Shown here: in pieces, positions 18,601 to 27,664 of the stretch
Position numbering within the stretch: position 1 is the stretch's first letter
Layout: each line of letters begins with the position of its first letter
NCBI GenBank assembly: GCA_001602455.1
Contig: CP012157.1
Location: forward strand, 1,483,733-1,547,732
Direction of reading: 5' to 3'
Source of the DNA: Betaproteobacteria bacterium UKL13-2
GTDB taxonomy: Bacteria; Pseudomonadota; Gammaproteobacteria; Burkholderiales; Usitatibacteraceae
DNA length: 64,000 nucleotides
Made by a program: the position numbers and the translations under genes
Notes under the pieces: generated by a model
What the model was told of the DNA's origin: nothing
The model's input: only the letters and a program-made list of their open reading frames with translations
The model's database searches: none

Positions 18601-18863
18601 CGCGAATAACTGCGGATGAAACGGAGGTTGGGAATTTCTTGCAGTTTTTTCTCGATACGATCGGTGACTTGTTGGTCCACTTCCGCGACCGAGGCACCGG
18701 GCCAGATGGTGCGAATGGTCATCACTTTGAAGGTGAATGGCGGGTCTTCGGATTGACCCAGCCTTCCGTATGAGAAGATGCCGGCGATACCGATGATGAC
18801 GATGAGGTAGAGCACCAGCGACTGGTTCTTTAGCGCCCATTCGGACAGATTGGTCTTGGTCAT
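15639..18863 (-). CDS. RND efflux transporter, inner-membrane permease
   Basis: 1074 residues, the size of the HAE1-type RND pumps. N-terminal membrane helix (LVLYLIVIIGIAGIFSYGRL) followed by the porter domain; the membrane helix cluster near 390-420 contains LILALGLLVDDAIIAVEMMA, whose paired Asp residues relay protons in RND pumps. A second membrane group ends near residue 1060. The sequence is closest in style to the TriC/MexK-like branch with long porter loops. It lies 9 bp after the adaptor gene, so the two are an operon. No outer-membrane channel gene is present. The stop codon comes from a family A repeat end. Confidence 0.95.
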   Translation of the reverse strand: MTKTNLSEWALKNQSLVLYLIVIIGIAGIFSYGRLGQSEDPPFTFKVMTIRTIWPGASVAEVDQQVTDRIEKKLQEIPNLRFIRSYSRPGESTILFFVDDAAPASAVPETQYQVRKRVGDIRGTLPQGVVGPFFNDEFGDTFGNIFALTGEGYGYADKKVYVDRIRRELLRVPDVTKVEIFGEQDEKIFIELSNVKLANLGITGATIIAAMQAQNAVTPGGVFETATDKIYVRSSGAFADIDAIRNFTLRANGRVIKIGDVATVKRDYIDPAFTKMRYVGKEAMGLGIAMRAGGDIVTLGHNLDAAFERIEKTLPVGIELHRVNDQPRAVRASVGEFVRSLAEAVIIVLAVTFFSLGMRSGFVVALSIPLVLAATFVCMNMFNVGLHKISLGALILALGLLVDDAIIAVEMMAIKMEQGWDRMKAASFAYTSTAFPMLSGTLVTAAGFLPIATAKSSTGEYTIAIFQVTTVALILSWFAAVIFIPYLGYHFLPDYVNGKPVITPRTRRIAGWISMLPLVGERLAKRLVPDGSTHSAHSGAEVATSIDSHHDEHDAYDTAFYRRFRRAVAWCVENKKTVLVATVTLFIVSLLCFRFVQQQFFPSSTRVELIVDVRLAEGSSIAATDRQIKLLEAFLDKQHDSFESYSCYIGTGAPRFYLTLDQQLPNPAFGQCVITTKSPVTREALRLKLIDLFDKDFPEIRGRISRLENGPPVGFPIQYRISGQDTEKLRVYATEIADILRVNGNLSNIQTDWFEKSKVIKLDIDQDKARLLGISSAELAGFLSGSLNGTQVTFLREGDKQIEILLRSPLTERAKISLLDSLSIPTHSGRSVPLSQIAKLRYEFEDPVIWRRDRLPTITIKADIYVPSLQAATVVAQLEPPMAKLREKLDLDYRLDTGGAVEESAKGAASIAAGMPLFLLVVLTVLMLQLKSFQRVIIVVLTAPLGLIGVTLFLIVLNKPFGFVAMLGTIALFGMIMRNSVILIDQIEQDIAAGHDRFHAVIDATVRRLRPIVLTAMTAVLAMIPLVRSAFFGPMAVAIMGGLLVATLLTLFFLPALYATWFGIKRKPELPRAA

Positions 18864-18872
18864 GGCTGCCTG

Positions 18873-20129
18873 CTATCGGGTTGCCGTTTCGGTGGCGCTT
18901 GCCAGTCGCGGCGCACCGGGCGCGGTTGGCGTCGAATTTGGGTAATACGCCACTTTTCCGTCGCCCTTCACCGCTGGGTCGATGAGAGGTTTGACGATTT
19001 CACCGTCACGCAGTTTTTGCACACCCGCCGCGACAATCATATCTCCCGGCTTGATTTGAGCAGAAGTCACCAACGCATTGGTTTCGCGATACTGAATTAC
19101 CGTTACCGACTTCAGCGCCACTTTGCCGTCTGTGGCAATCTGCCACACACCGACTTCGCTGCCCTTGGCATACAAGGCGGATAAGGGAACGGCAAAAGCG
19201 CCTGGCGCATCACTGCCTACAAAAGCTGCGAAGGCTGACATTCCCAGCCCGATGAGGTCTTTCTCGTCTTTGCCCACGCTGATGGCGATACGAACAGCGT
19301 AAGTGCGGGAGACAGCGTCTGCTGCGCCAGAGACTTCGCGCACCTTGCCCGCGTAAAAGATTTCGGGTTTGGACCACAGGTGAACACGGATTGGTCGCTT
19401 CAGATTGGCTCCTCGGAAGTCACCGATGCGTGACTCTGGAATGGCGATGGCGAGCTCAAGTTCGCTTGGATTGGCGACCTTAAGCACCGCCTGCCCTTGC
19501 GCGACAACCTGACCCGCTTCCGCAGTGACTTGTGTGACCACACCATCGGTTTGTGCGACGAGGGTGGCATATCCAGCTTGGTTCACCGAGAGGTTGGCAG
19601 TTGCCTTTTGTGCGTCGAGTCTGGCGCGGGCTGCGTTAGCCACATTGATCTTTTGATCGAGCGCCGATTGACTGATGAACCCCTTGGTGAACAAATCACG
19701 ATAACGCTTTAACTCGGCATCGGCGAAGTCGGCTTCGGTTTGTTGTGCCGTGACTTGTGAACGTGCGGCATCCGCAGCAAGCTTCACATCCTGCGGATCC
19801 AATTCAGCAAGTGGCTGGCCGCGTTTGACGGTCGCGCCCGCGTCCACCAGACGCCGCGCGATCTTGCCGCCAACACGAAAGGCATGGTCGACCTCATAGC
19901 GAGCGTGTATGTCGCCGGAATACACGTCGATATCCGTGCCGCCGCCGGGGGTAATTTTGTAGGCCAACGCGAGCCGTATGGTCGGTGCGGCAACGTCTGC
20001 TTTGCCACATCCTGCCAGTACGCTGGCCAATACTAGCGTTGCGATCGTTGCGCCTGGCAATCGGCGATAGTGGCTAAAGCGGATGTTGGTTGGTGCAGAT
20101 TGATTTGTCGCAGTGGGTGGAGGAAACAT
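18873..20129 (-). CDS. RND efflux periplasmic adaptor lipoprotein
   Basis: 418 residues from ATG 20127-20129 (MFPPPTATNQ). The lipobox LAGC-GK follows a hydrophobic stretch (ATIATLVLASVLAGC). Next come a barrel-sandwich hybrid domain (YEVDHAFRVGGKIARRLVD ... GATVKRGQPLAELDP), a coiled-coil hairpin (about 115-170), and the second half of the lipoyl-like domain (AGYATLVAQTDGVVTQVTA). This is the membrane-fusion protein of a tripartite pump. The longer frame reaching 20375 is rejected because it crosses a 12-bp tandem repeat and has no family match. Confidence 0.92.
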   Translation of the reverse strand: MFPPPTATNQSAPTNIRFSHYRRLPGATIATLVLASVLAGCGKADVAAPTIRLALAYKITPGGGTDIDVYSGDIHARYEVDHAFRVGGKIARRLVDAGATVKRGQPLAELDPQDVKLAADAARSQVTAQQTEADFADAELKRYRDLFTKGFISQSALDQKINVANAARARLDAQKATANLSVNQAGYATLVAQTDGVVTQVTAEAGQVVAQGQAVLKVANPSELELAIAIPESRIGDFRGANLKRPIRVHLWSKPEIFYAGKVREVSGAADAVSRTYAVRIAISVGKDEKDLIGLGMSAFAAFVGSDAPGAFAVPLSALYAKGSEVGVWQIATDGKVALKSVTVIQYRETNALVTSAQIKPGDMIVAAGVQKLRDGEIVKPLIDPAVKGDGKVAYYPNSTPTAPGAPRLASATETATR

Positions 20130-20167
20130 AGCGATGTCCTGAATGCGGGGTGTTTGGGCGTTTGAAA

Positions 20168-20203
20168 GTGCGTAGAAAGGTGCGTAGAAAGGTGCTGAGA
20201 ACG
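20168..20203. repeat. 12-bp tandem repeat upstream of the adaptor gene
   Basis: GTGCGTAGAAAG occurs twice exactly (20168-20179, 20180-20191) and a third time with changes. It is 40 bp upstream of the adaptor start, in the leader of the pump operon. Confidence 0.8.
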
Positions 20204-20430
20204 CACGGCAAAGCAGGCGGTGTTGGAAAGGAGGTAACTGACTGGCCGGTAAGTTACTAGCATCACTGGTGACTGTCAACCAGTTTTTATCTTGGTTATC
20301 CCGGTGTTTGCCGGGGTCACTTGCGGATATTCGGCCAGAGAGGATTCGCTCAAGCCCGCAAAGTGCGCGGTGCAAGGCACACAGCGCAACGTATGAAGTG
20401 TGAAGGGAGCTTCAAACAATCTCTAGTGAC

Positions 20431-20571
20431 CTCTAGTAACCGACTGCGCGGGCGAGTTTGCGCGTTGCCGAGTGGGTCAAATTCGTCGCCGTACACTGGG
20501 TACGGGTTCCGCGTTTGCCAACCCCATCACCGCCAACTTCCCCCGCTCGTGACGGTTTTTAGAAGTTTCCC
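20431..20571. repeat. Family B element, copy 1
   Basis: Contains the B landmarks: ACTGCGCGGGCGA, then GCCGTACACTGGGTACG, then CGTTTGCCAACCCC, then CCGCTCGTGACGG, and the right terminus GGTTTTTAGAAGTTTCCC. The left terminus is degraded (CTCTAGTAACC). It lies between the divergent-looking pump operon and the 20.6-kb small frame; the whole gap from 20204 to 20595 has no gene. Confidence 0.75.
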
Positions 20572-20595
20572 GAAATGAACAATGCTTCGGTGCGA

Positions 20596-20793
20596 TCACC
20601 GCGTTTGTGGCGTGGCGGTTTGTGTTGCGGCCAACGACGCGAACAAAAGAATAAGCTCGGCTCGTCCTGACTTGGCTTGGTAGAAAATGTAATCGGCTTG
20701 GTAATTCACGATTTCTTTTTTACTTGTCGCATCAACAAAAACCTCAAAATTGGCGTCATTCCAGCGAGCAACCACAACCGCTGCGCCGCCCAA
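20596..20793 (-). CDS. Small hypothetical protein (uncertain)
   Basis: Open frame of 65 codons downstream of the adenosyltransferase gene on the same strand. It contains WNDANFEVFVDATSKKEI and ends in a hydrophobic, Ala/Thr-rich tail (ELILLFASLAATQTATPQT). No family is recognised, and no good ribosome site was identified. It may be coding by chance. Confidence 0.3.
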   Translation of the reverse strand: MGGAAVVVARWNDANFEVFVDATSKKEIVNYQADYIFYQAKSGRAELILLFASLAATQTATPQTR

Positions 20794-20841
20794 GCCCGAG
20801 GCGCGTCATGTCGCGCTCGATGTTGTTGGTTTGGCCGGCGT

Positions 20842-21465
20842 TTACGGTGTGAGTGGGGTGTTCGGAGTATTCGGCACGGGGTCGCGGGACCAAAATACGT
20901 CGGGCTGACCGCATTCCCGGTTAAACACCCGCGCCAAAATGAAGAGTAAATCCGATAAACGATTCAGATAATGCAATGCGAGCGGCGAAACGTCGTCGCC
21001 TGCTGCCATTAGCGCAGCAACACTGCGCTCGGCACGGCGGGCCACCGTCCTCGCGACGTGGCAATGGGCGGCGGCCAATGAACCCCCGGGCAAAATGAAT
21101 TCCTTTAATGGCGGCAACGATGTATTGGCATCGCTGATGGCGTTGTCGAGCACCAGCAAGTGTGCGTCGGTGATGGCGCGGTAGGTGGGGATACAAAGCT
21201 CCCCACCGAGATCGAATAAGCCGTTTTGAATGCGCGCCAGCAGGCCATCGTGGCCTGATGCGCCGACCGCACCAGTGGTCTGCGACGGGCTGCCGTCCCC
21301 CGCCTTGCATACTGAGCGCAACACGCCCAGTTGGCTGTTTAACTCATCGACATCCCCCAAGGCTTGTACGCGCAGGTGCGATTTGTGGATGCGTGAACCG
21401 TCGCCGAGACCGGTGGTTCCATCGTCACCCGTGCGGGTGGTGACCTTCGAGATGCGGTTTGCCAT
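20842..21465 (-). CDS. Cob(I)alamin adenosyltransferase, PduO type
   Basis: 207 residues from ATG 21463-21465, giving [20 protein letters not shown], the typical family start where the TRTGDxGTT segment binds ATP. Later motifs [33 protein letters not shown] and [10 protein letters not shown], then [16 protein letters not shown], complete the PduO-type trimer fold. It converts cob(I)alamin and ATP to adenosylcobalamin. The start lies 92 bp from the accA start, in divergent orientation. No other cobalamin gene is in the window. Confidence 0.94.
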   Translation of the reverse strand: MANRISKVTTRTGDDGTTGLGDGSRIHKSHLRVQALGDVDELNSQLGVLRSVCKAGDGSPSQTTGAVGASGHDGLLARIQNGLFDLGGELCIPTYRAITDAHLLVLDNAISDANTSLPPLKEFILPGGSLAAAHCHVARTVARRAERSVAALMAAGDDVSPLALHYLNRLSDLLFILARVFNRECGQPDVFWSRDPVPNTPNTPLTP

Positions 21466-21557
21466 ACATCGCCCAATATCGAGATGAAACAATTATAGGG
21501 GCGCAACTTGGTATGATGCGGGCTTGCGTCATTATTTGGCACCCCATAAACGAACAC

Positions 21558-22541
21558 ATGACGGCCACTACCCCAACAAAACTGACCTTTCTGGATTTTG
21601 AGCATCCCATCGCGGAACTCGAGACCAAGATCGAAGAACTGCGCTACGTGCAGGACGATTCCGCCGTTGACATTTCAGCCGAAATCGACAAGCTCGCGAA
21701 AAAAAGCCAGACACTAACCAAAGATATTTACGCCAAACTGTCGGCATGGCAGATTTCGCAGGTGGCGCGCCACCCGCAGCGCCCCTACACAATCGATTAC
21801 ATCAAGGCGCTGACGACTGAATTCGAAGAGCTGCACGGTGATCGCACCTACGCCGATGACCCCGCAATTGTGGGCGGCTTGGCGCGATTCAACGGCCAGA
21901 CGGTGATGGTTCTTGGCCACCAGAAGGGACGCGATACCAAAGAGCGGCAGTACCGTAATTTTGGGATGCCGCGCCCCGAAGGATACCGAAAGGCGCTGCG
22001 CTTGATGCGGCTCGCCGAGAAGTTTGGCGTGCCACTCATCACATTCATTGATACGCCAGGCGCGTATCCAGGCGTGGGCGCGGAAGAACGCGGCCAATCC
22101 GAAGCCATCGGCCACAACCTCTATGTGTTGGCGGGGCTTAAGGTTCCGGTGGTCTGCACCATCATCGGCGAAGGCGGCTCGGGCGGTGCGCTTGCGATCG
22201 CCGTCGGTGACGTGACCTATATGCTGCAGTATTCGACCTACTCGGTGATTACGCCCGAAGGGTGTGCGGCGATTTTATGGAAAGATCAAGCGAAAGCGTC
22301 AGATGCGGCAGAAGCACTTTGTATTACGGCGCCTAAGTTGAAGTCGCTCGGCTTGGTTGATAAGGTGTTGAGCGAGCCGCTTGGCGGTGCGCATCGCGAC
22401 CATAAAGCCATGGCAGCGACGGTAAAGAAAGCGATTGCGGAATCGCTCAAAGAGCTCAAAGAACTGTCGCCAGCCAAGCTGGTACAAGAACGCCAGAAAA
22501 AATTGCTGCAGCTTGGTAAATTCAAAGAGATTACCGAGTAG
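21558..22541 (+). CDS. accA: Acetyl-CoA carboxylase carboxyltransferase, alpha subunit
   Basis: 327 residues from ATG 21558 ([20 protein letters not shown]), the conserved AccA start; the frame is open further upstream but without family similarity. It has the N-terminal helical segment, then the crotonase-type fold with [20 protein letters not shown] and [16 protein letters not shown], which form the oxyanion holes for the carboxybiotin/acetyl-CoA transfer. It works with AccD in malonyl-CoA formation for fatty acid synthesis. tilS follows 32 bp later on the same strand, the usual accA-tilS pair of betaproteobacteria. Confidence 0.97.
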   Translation: MTATTPTKLTFLDFEHPIAELETKIEELRYVQDDSAVDISAEIDKLAKKSQTLTKDIYAKLSAWQISQVARHPQRPYTIDYIKALTTEFEELHGDRTYADDPAIVGGLARFNGQTVMVLGHQKGRDTKERQYRNFGMPRPEGYRKALRLMRLAEKFGVPLITFIDTPGAYPGVGAEERGQSEAIGHNLYVLAGLKVPVVCTIIGEGGSGGALAIAVGDVTYMLQYSTYSVITPEGCAAILWKDQAKASDAAEALCITAPKLKSLGLVDKVLSEPLGGAHRDHKAMAATVKKAIAESLKELKELSPAKLVQERQKKLLQLGKFKEITE

Positions 22542-22573
22542 CGAGTGCGACGCCACCGTAGCGCCTTTCTTCG

Positions 22574-23650
22574 ATGACGATGAACACCATCGAGCAAGCC
22601 ATCGTTGACGGCTTGACGCGACACCCGCCAAGGTCTGGTGCCGCACTGCGCACCACCATTGCGCTGTCTGGCGGCGTGGATTCGATGGTGCTCCTGCATG
22701 GGATGTACCGCATCCAGCAAGGCGTTTCGAGCAAAAATGCCCCGAACTACCCGCCAATAGTTGAGTTTGATGCGCTGCACATCCATCATGGCCTAAGCCC
22801 GAATGCGGATCAATGGGCTGCGTTTTGTCAGCGCGAGTGTGATGCGCGCGAGGTTCCTCTGACGATCGTGCGGGTCGCCGTTGATCGATCCAACACCGAT
22901 GGGCAAGGCATTGAAGGTGCGGCGCGCGCGGCGCGTTATCAGGCGTTCCAGCGACACGCCGGTTCAAGGATCGTCGCGGCACAGCACGCTGACGACCAAG
23001 CGGAGACGGTGTTACATCAGATGCTGCGAGGCACTGGTATTGCGGGGCTTGCCGCGATGGGCGAGGTACGTCTCGTGTCACCGGGGCAAGTTTTGCTACG
23101 ACCGCTGCTGTCCATTTCGCGTGCTGAGATTGAAGCCTATGCGGCGTTACATGAGGTTGGTTGGATTCACGATGAATCGAACGACGACACGGCGATCACC
23201 CGTAACTTCATTCGGCACGAGGCATTGCCATTGCTGGCAACACGTTTTCCCCATGTGGCGGCGTCGCTGACCCGAATTGCGCGACACGCCGCCGAAAGCA
23301 CGGAAATGCTGGACGCATTGGCGAGGATCGATCTTGGCTGGGACGGCGTCGAGAGCACAGACGGAGCGGAGGCCGTCGAGGGGGCGGAGGCGGTAGAAGC
23401 GGCGGAGGAAACAGCGACGGCAACGGCGGCGGCGCTGGATGGATTACCGCTGAGCCGCCAGACCAATGCACTCTATCATTGGCTGAAGTGGCAGGGGGTG
23501 GCGACCCCCTCACGGTCTCAACTTGAGTCATGGGCGGCGCAGCTATTTCGCCCGTCGCCCAGCGATAAACCGCACCAGGCAGGCGGCCATGACTTTGTCA
23601 TTCGACGCCAGCGCGGAAAACTCACCTTACTGCGACGCAGCTCGCCTTAA
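22574..23650 (+). CDS. tilS: tRNA(Ile)-lysidine synthetase
   Basis: 358 residues. The PP-loop SGGVDS (32-37) marks the N-type ATP pyrophosphatase. Further motifs are HIHHGLSPNADQWAAFC, AQHADDQAETVLHQMLRGTG and the R-x-L/P-L-x3-R strand (LLRPLLSISRAEIEAYA). TilS makes lysidine at the wobble C of tRNA-Ile(CAU). The C-terminal part is short compared with E. coli TilS and includes an acidic Ala/Glu/Val repeat (about 252-286) not seen in the family. The TAA stop runs directly into family A repeat DNA. Confidence 0.93.
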   Translation: MTMNTIEQAIVDGLTRHPPRSGAALRTTIALSGGVDSMVLLHGMYRIQQGVSSKNAPNYPPIVEFDALHIHHGLSPNADQWAAFCQRECDAREVPLTIVRVAVDRSNTDGQGIEGAARAARYQAFQRHAGSRIVAAQHADDQAETVLHQMLRGTGIAGLAAMGEVRLVSPGQVLLRPLLSISRAEIEAYAALHEVGWIHDESNDDTAITRNFIRHEALPLLATRFPHVAASLTRIARHAAESTEMLDALARIDLGWDGVESTDGAEAVEGAEAVEAAEETATATAAALDGLPLSRQTNALYHWLKWQGVATPSRSQLESWAAQLFRPSPSDKPHQAGGHDFVIRRQRGKLTLLRRSSP

Positions 23651-23918
23651 TGTTTCATGGGTCGCCCAATGTGTCGAAGGAGATTGCCGCTGAAGAAGTG
23701 AACAACCAATTTGGTTCGTTCCACTTTTGCCGCAGATGCAAGCTGCACGTTCGCTCTCGGGCGCTTCGATGGTCACGTGTTTGACAAACACGCGCCTTCC
23801 TCCTGTACGTATTTGGCAAACACGGCCCGCGATGCTGTGGTCGGTCAGGCAAAAAATCGCTCGCCCGTTCACCTACTGACCCGCTCTCAAACGCGCCCCC
23901 ATGAAATGTTCAGGCGAG
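23643..23918. repeat. Family A element, full length (276 bp)
   Basis: Left end CTCGCCTTAATGTTTCATGG, right end CCATGAAATGTTCAGGCGA then G. The interior contains TATTTGGCAAACACGGCCCG and CGGTCAGGCAAAAAATCGCT, nearly identical to the copy at 44857. The left terminus overlaps the tilS stop codon. The rest of 23919-24056 is the ndk leader. Confidence 0.88.
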
Positions 23919-23978
23919 GCGCAGCCGGTTCGATAGGGGTGGGGGTGAGTGTCCCACATCGGCGAGGGCACGCCATGC

Positions 23979-23984
23979 TATAAT
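23979..23984 (+). promoter_or_regulatory. Probable -10 box of ndk (TATAAT)
   Basis: A perfect TATAAT about 72 bp upstream of the ndk ATG. No matching -35 is clear, so the site is tentative. Confidence 0.4.
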
Positions 23985-24056
23985 TTTGGGCGCATTGAAG
24001 CGGGTTTTTTCTGCACAAAATCATCAACTTAAGTCTATTTCTTTACGGAGTTTCAA

Positions 24057-24482
24057 ATGGCGGTCGAACGTACAATTTCCATCATCAAACCTGACGCAGT
24101 CGCGAAAAACGTGATCGGTCAAATCTATGCGCGCTTTGAAGGGGCGGGATTGAAGATCGTCGCCGCACGTATGACACAGCTCTCGCAGAAAACGGCGGAA
24201 GAGTTCTACGGCATTCATCGTGAGCGTCCTTTCTTCAAAGACCTCGTGTCGTTCATGATCTCGGGTCCGGTGATGATTCAAGTGCTTGAGGGCGACAATG
24301 CGATTACCAAAAACCGTGACCTGATGGGCGCGACCGACCCGAAGAAAGCGGCACCCGGCACCATCCGCGCAGACTTCGCGGATTCCATCGACGCCAACGC
24401 CGTTCACGGCTCTGATGGCCCCGACACCGCCAAGCACGAAATCGGCTTTTTCTTCCCCGGCATGGATGTGTTGTCCCGCTAA
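24057..24482 (+). CDS. ndk: Nucleoside-diphosphate kinase
   Basis: 141 residues, complete. The phospho-accepting His117 is in NAVHGSD, the family signature, and the start [20 protein letters not shown] is typical. It balances NTP and dNTP pools by transferring gamma-phosphate. A GGAG ribosome site (ACGGAGTTTCAA) precedes the ATG. It begins the long conserved + strand run; rlmN follows 22 bp later. Confidence 0.98.
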   Translation: MAVERTISIIKPDAVAKNVIGQIYARFEGAGLKIVAARMTQLSQKTAEEFYGIHRERPFFKDLVSFMISGPVMIQVLEGDNAITKNRDLMGATDPKKAAPGTIRADFADSIDANAVHGSDGPDTAKHEIGFFFPGMDVLSR

Positions 24483-24504
24483 GGCGGCGCATACCTGTTG
24501 ATCT

Positions 24505-25653
24505 ATGGCAGTCCCCCAATCCGCCATCGGCGATAAGCCCAATCTCCTCGGCATGACATTGCCGGAGATGACGGTTTTTTTCGCCGCAATGGGGGAGAAG
24601 CCATTTCGCGCGAAACAGGTGTTTCGCTGGATTCATCACGGGGGCGTGGATAACTTCGATGCGATGACGGATCTCGCTAAGTCGCTGCGCGAAAAACTGC
24701 CGCAAGTCGCAGTGATTCAAGCCCCGAAATTGATGACCGAGCAAAAGTCAAAGGACGGCACCCGCAAGTGGTTGCTCGATGTGGGCACCGGCAATGGCAT
24801 TGAAGTGGTTTTTATTCCCGAGGCAGACCGTGGCACGCTATGTGTGTCCTCGCAAGTCGGCTGTGCATTGGATTGCACGTTTTGCTCGACCGGCAAACAA
24901 GGCTTCAACCGCAACCTCACAACGGCGGAGATCATCGGCCAGTTGTGGTGGGCAAATAAAGCGATGGGTCGCGACCCAAAGGGTGAGCGCATCGTCTCAA
25001 ACGTGGTCATGATGGGCATGGGCGAGCCGCTCGCCAATTTTGACAATGTCACCAGCGCGATGGACATCATGCTCGACGACCACGCCTATGGGCTGTCGCG
25101 TCGTCGTGTCACACTTTCGACCTCCGGCGTGGTGCCGAACCTGAAACGCTTGAAAGAGCGTTGTCCCGTGGCACTCGCGGTATCGCTGCACGCACCGAAT
25201 GACGCGCTGCGTGATGTATTGGTGCCGATCAACCAGAAGTACCCACTGGCTGAGTTGCTGGCTTCGATCAGGGACTACCTGCAAGCTGCGCCGCGTGATT
25301 TTGTGACTTTCGAGTATGTGATGCTCGACGGGGTTAATGACACCGCGCAGCATGCCCATGAATTAGTGAAGCTGGTCGAGGGCATCGAATGCAAATTCAA
25401 TTTGATCCCTTGGAACCCCTTCCCAGACGCACCCTATGCGCGCTCGAGCAACAATGCGATTCATCGTTTCCGCGACGTTTTGCAGCAGGCTGGGTTGATT
25501 GTCACCGTACGGAAAACGCGGGGTGATGATATTGATGCTGCCTGCGGCCAACTCGCGGGTCAGGTGGTCGACAAATCGCAACGAACGCAGCAAACTAAGC
25601 TCAGCGCGCTCACCATTCCCATTGCGATTCATTCTGCGGGCGCGACTGCATAA
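24505..25653 (+). CDS. rlmN: 23S rRNA (A2503-C2)/tRNA (A37-C2) methyltransferase RlmN
   Basis: 382 residues. Radical SAM cluster CxxxCxxC at C120, C124, C127 ([20 protein letters not shown]). The N-terminal helical part has [20 protein letters not shown], and the catalytic Cys lies near the C-terminus in [12 protein letters not shown]. It methylates C2 of an adenine in the ribosomal peptidyl-transferase centre and in certain tRNAs. In order with ndk and the pilus lipoprotein gene. Confidence 0.97.
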   Translation: MAVPQSAIGDKPNLLGMTLPEMTVFFAAMGEKPFRAKQVFRWIHHGGVDNFDAMTDLAKSLREKLPQVAVIQAPKLMTEQKSKDGTRKWLLDVGTGNGIEVVFIPEADRGTLCVSSQVGCALDCTFCSTGKQGFNRNLTTAEIIGQLWWANKAMGRDPKGERIVSNVVMMGMGEPLANFDNVTSAMDIMLDDHAYGLSRRRVTLSTSGVVPNLKRLKERCPVALAVSLHAPNDALRDVLVPINQKYPLAELLASIRDYLQAAPRDFVTFEYVMLDGVNDTAQHAHELVKLVEGIECKFNLIPWNPFPDAPYARSSNNAIHRFRDVLQQAGLIVTVRKTRGDDIDAACGQLAGQVVDKSQRTQQTKLSALTIPIAIHSAGATA

Positions 25654-25698
25654 TGTGTTTCGACGACTGTCTGACTCTTGATTAAGGCGGCACCCCCT

Positions 25699-26484
25699 AT
25701 GCAATCGATTGCGTTACGCTTGGTTCCGATTTTTTTTGTCGTGTGGTTGGTCGGTTGCACCACTACCACCACGACTCAGCAAAAACCGGCGGACATGCCG
25801 GGTAAGACAGACGCGACGCAGCGTGCCCAAATCCACACCGAGCGCGCGGCGGAATACTACCGACTCGGATCGATGTCAGTCGCCTTGGAGGCTGCCCAGC
25901 AAGCCATCTCCGCACAAAGCAACCATGCACCTGCGCACAATATGCTGGCGCTGGTCTACATGGAGTTGCGTGAGGACAGCAAGGCGCAGGCGTCGTTTGA
26001 ACAAGCAATCCGTCTTGCGCCAAATGAATCTGACTTTCTCAACAACTACGGCTGGTTCATCTGCCAGCGGCAAAACGCACAACGCTCGTTGCCATACTTC
26101 GAGCAGGCAGTCCGCAATCCGTTGTACACCACCCCGCACCGCGCCTTGAATAACGCCGGTATCTGTGCACGAAAAGCTGGTGACGTGAAGGCGGCTGAAG
26201 TCAATTTACGGGCTTCTCTGCAGCGTGCGCCGGAATTTGCTGCAGCGCTGTATGAACTCGCTGACCTTCTCTACGCACAGGGCCGCCTAAAAGAAGCCGA
26301 CGGTGTTTTTGTACGCTATTCCATGTCGGTGCGCGACCCTGATGCCAATGGCCTCTTGCTCGGCGCACGTATTGCGCGGGCAACGGGGGACCGAAACGCT
26401 GAGGCGGGGTACATCTCGCAGTTGCGCCGGCGTTTCCCCGACGCGCCGCAGACACGCGAAGCAAACAGTGCATTGCCGAACTAA
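25699..26484 (+). CDS. pilW: Type IV pilus biogenesis lipoprotein PilW/PilF
   Basis: 261 residues from ATG 25699 (MQSIALRLVPIFF). A TTG at 25678 is open in frame but adds a polar stretch before the signal peptide. Lipobox VGCTTTTTT. The rest is TPR repeats (AEYYRLGSMSVALEAAQQAI, NHAPAHNMLALVYMELREDS, NNYGWFICQRQNAQRSLPYF and more). PilW/PilF helps assemble the PilQ secretin in the outer membrane. Located between rlmN and rodZ as in most betaproteobacteria. Confidence 0.92.
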   Translation: MQSIALRLVPIFFVVWLVGCTTTTTTQQKPADMPGKTDATQRAQIHTERAAEYYRLGSMSVALEAAQQAISAQSNHAPAHNMLALVYMELREDSKAQASFEQAIRLAPNESDFLNNYGWFICQRQNAQRSLPYFEQAVRNPLYTTPHRALNNAGICARKAGDVKAAEVNLRASLQRAPEFAAALYELADLLYAQGRLKEADGVFVRYSMSVRDPDANGLLLGARIARATGDRNAEAGYISQLRRRFPDAPQTREANSALPN

Positions 26485-26534
26485 GCGGCACGCCACCGGA
26501 CAAACAATGAATGCGACGGCTGAAGGAGACAGGT

Positions 26535-27614
26535 TTGAGTAACACAGAAGGCGGCGAAGGATTTGTTCTGACTAATCCGGTTCCGCAGCCGATGGAGCCG
26601 GCATCGGTGGGCGAATTTTTAGCGGCGGCGCGCGAGCATGCAGGGCTGTCATCGAGCGACGTTGCAACGCGCCTACGCATGAGCGCCAAACAAATCGATG
26701 CAATTGAACGCGCTGACTATGCCAATTTGCCGTCCGGTACGTTCCTGCGCGGATTTGTGCGCAACTATGCAAAGGCAGTCGGCGCCAACATCGATGAAGC
26801 GCTCGGTATTCTGGAGCGAACACACACCGATGCGCTTGCATTGAAGGCGACAGCGGTTGTTGCACCTATGTTCGCCGCCGCCCCTATCGATTACCCAGCG
26901 CGTGGTGAAGCCTTGGTCAAGCCGAAGTCCCGTGCGTTGATCGCACTCTTGCTCGTCGCGTGTTTGGCCGCCGTGGTTTGGTACTGGTGGAACTTTGTTC
27001 GCCCCCACCGTGCAGACGGTGGTCTTCTGCGTGAAGTGCCGGTTGTGGTCCAGCCGGAGCTTGCATCGGTGCCAGTGCCAACCGTGCCGGTATCGTCGGC
27101 TGCCGATACGCCGTCTGCGGACGCGAAGGGAGCGCTCGACACCGTGCCGGGTATTGGTTCGGTTGTCGCGCCTGAGGTCAAGCCGGGGCAGCCAGCGTTG
27201 TCAGTTGCGGCCTCGCCAGTGTCCACGCCGATCCCGTCACCGATGCCATCACCGATGCCATCGCCGCCTACAGTGCCTGTTACCCCACCCGCCAAATTGT
27301 CGCCGATGTCCAATGCGAAGTCGGATCAAGATGCGGCTGATCGCGCACAGAAGAAGAAGCTAACGGAGGCAGGTGCAAATGACGTGTTGGGCTTTACCTT
27401 CACCGCTGAGTCTTGGATCGAAGTCGTCGATGTGACGGGTAAGACCGTCGTTTCGCGGCGCTACAAAGCCGGCGAGGCCGATGAGGTAAGCGGACGTGGG
27501 CCGTTTTCAGTGGTGGTTGGCAACGCCCAAGCGACCCGTATGACGTTTAATGGACAAGAGTTTGATTTGAAACCGCACACGAGCGCGACCGTGGCACGGG
27601 CCACGGTGAAATAG
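26535..27614 (+). CDS. rodZ: Cytoskeleton/cell-shape protein RodZ
   Basis: 359 residues from TTG 26535, chosen because AAGGAG at 26523-26528 is well spaced from it; the ATG at 26511 is the alternative. An N-terminal HTH domain (VGEFLAAAREHAGLSSSDVA ... LRMSAKQIDAIE) is followed by a membrane helix (ALIALLLVACLAAVVWYW), a Pro/Ala-rich periplasmic linker with SPMPSPMPSP repeats and a C-terminal beta domain (DUF4115: FTAESWIEVVDVTGKTVVSR). RodZ links MreB to the cell-wall elongation machinery. ispG follows. Confidence 0.92.
   Translation: MSNTEGGEGFVLTNPVPQPMEPASVGEFLAAAREHAGLSSSDVATRLRMSAKQIDAIERADYANLPSGTFLRGFVRNYAKAVGANIDEALGILERTHTDALALKATAVVAPMFAAAPIDYPARGEALVKPKSRALIALLLVACLAAVVWYWWNFVRPHRADGGLLREVPVVVQPELASVPVPTVPVSSAADTPSADAKGALDTVPGIGSVVAPEVKPGQPALSVAASPVSTPIPSPMPSPMPSPPTVPVTPPAKLSPMSNAKSDQDAADRAQKKKLTEAGANDVLGFTFTAESWIEVVDVTGKTVVSRRYKAGEADEVSGRGPFSVVVGNAQATRMTFNGQEFDLKPHTSATVARATVK
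27229..27264. repeat. 12-bp tandem repeat, 3 units (in rodZ)
   Basis: CGATGCCATCAC type units at 27229, 27241 and 27253; they encode the PSPM repeats of the RodZ linker and stay in frame. Confidence 0.85.
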
Positions 27615-27664
27615 CTAATCGTGTGGTGAACAATTTTCGGTGATCTTTTTCTAGGTTAGTTTGT

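Noticed and set aside
22299-23081. 260-codon frame antisense to accA and tilS
   Set aside because: Rich in Arg, Cys, Ser and Gln, as expected from the reverse of GC-rich genes; both sense genes are certain.
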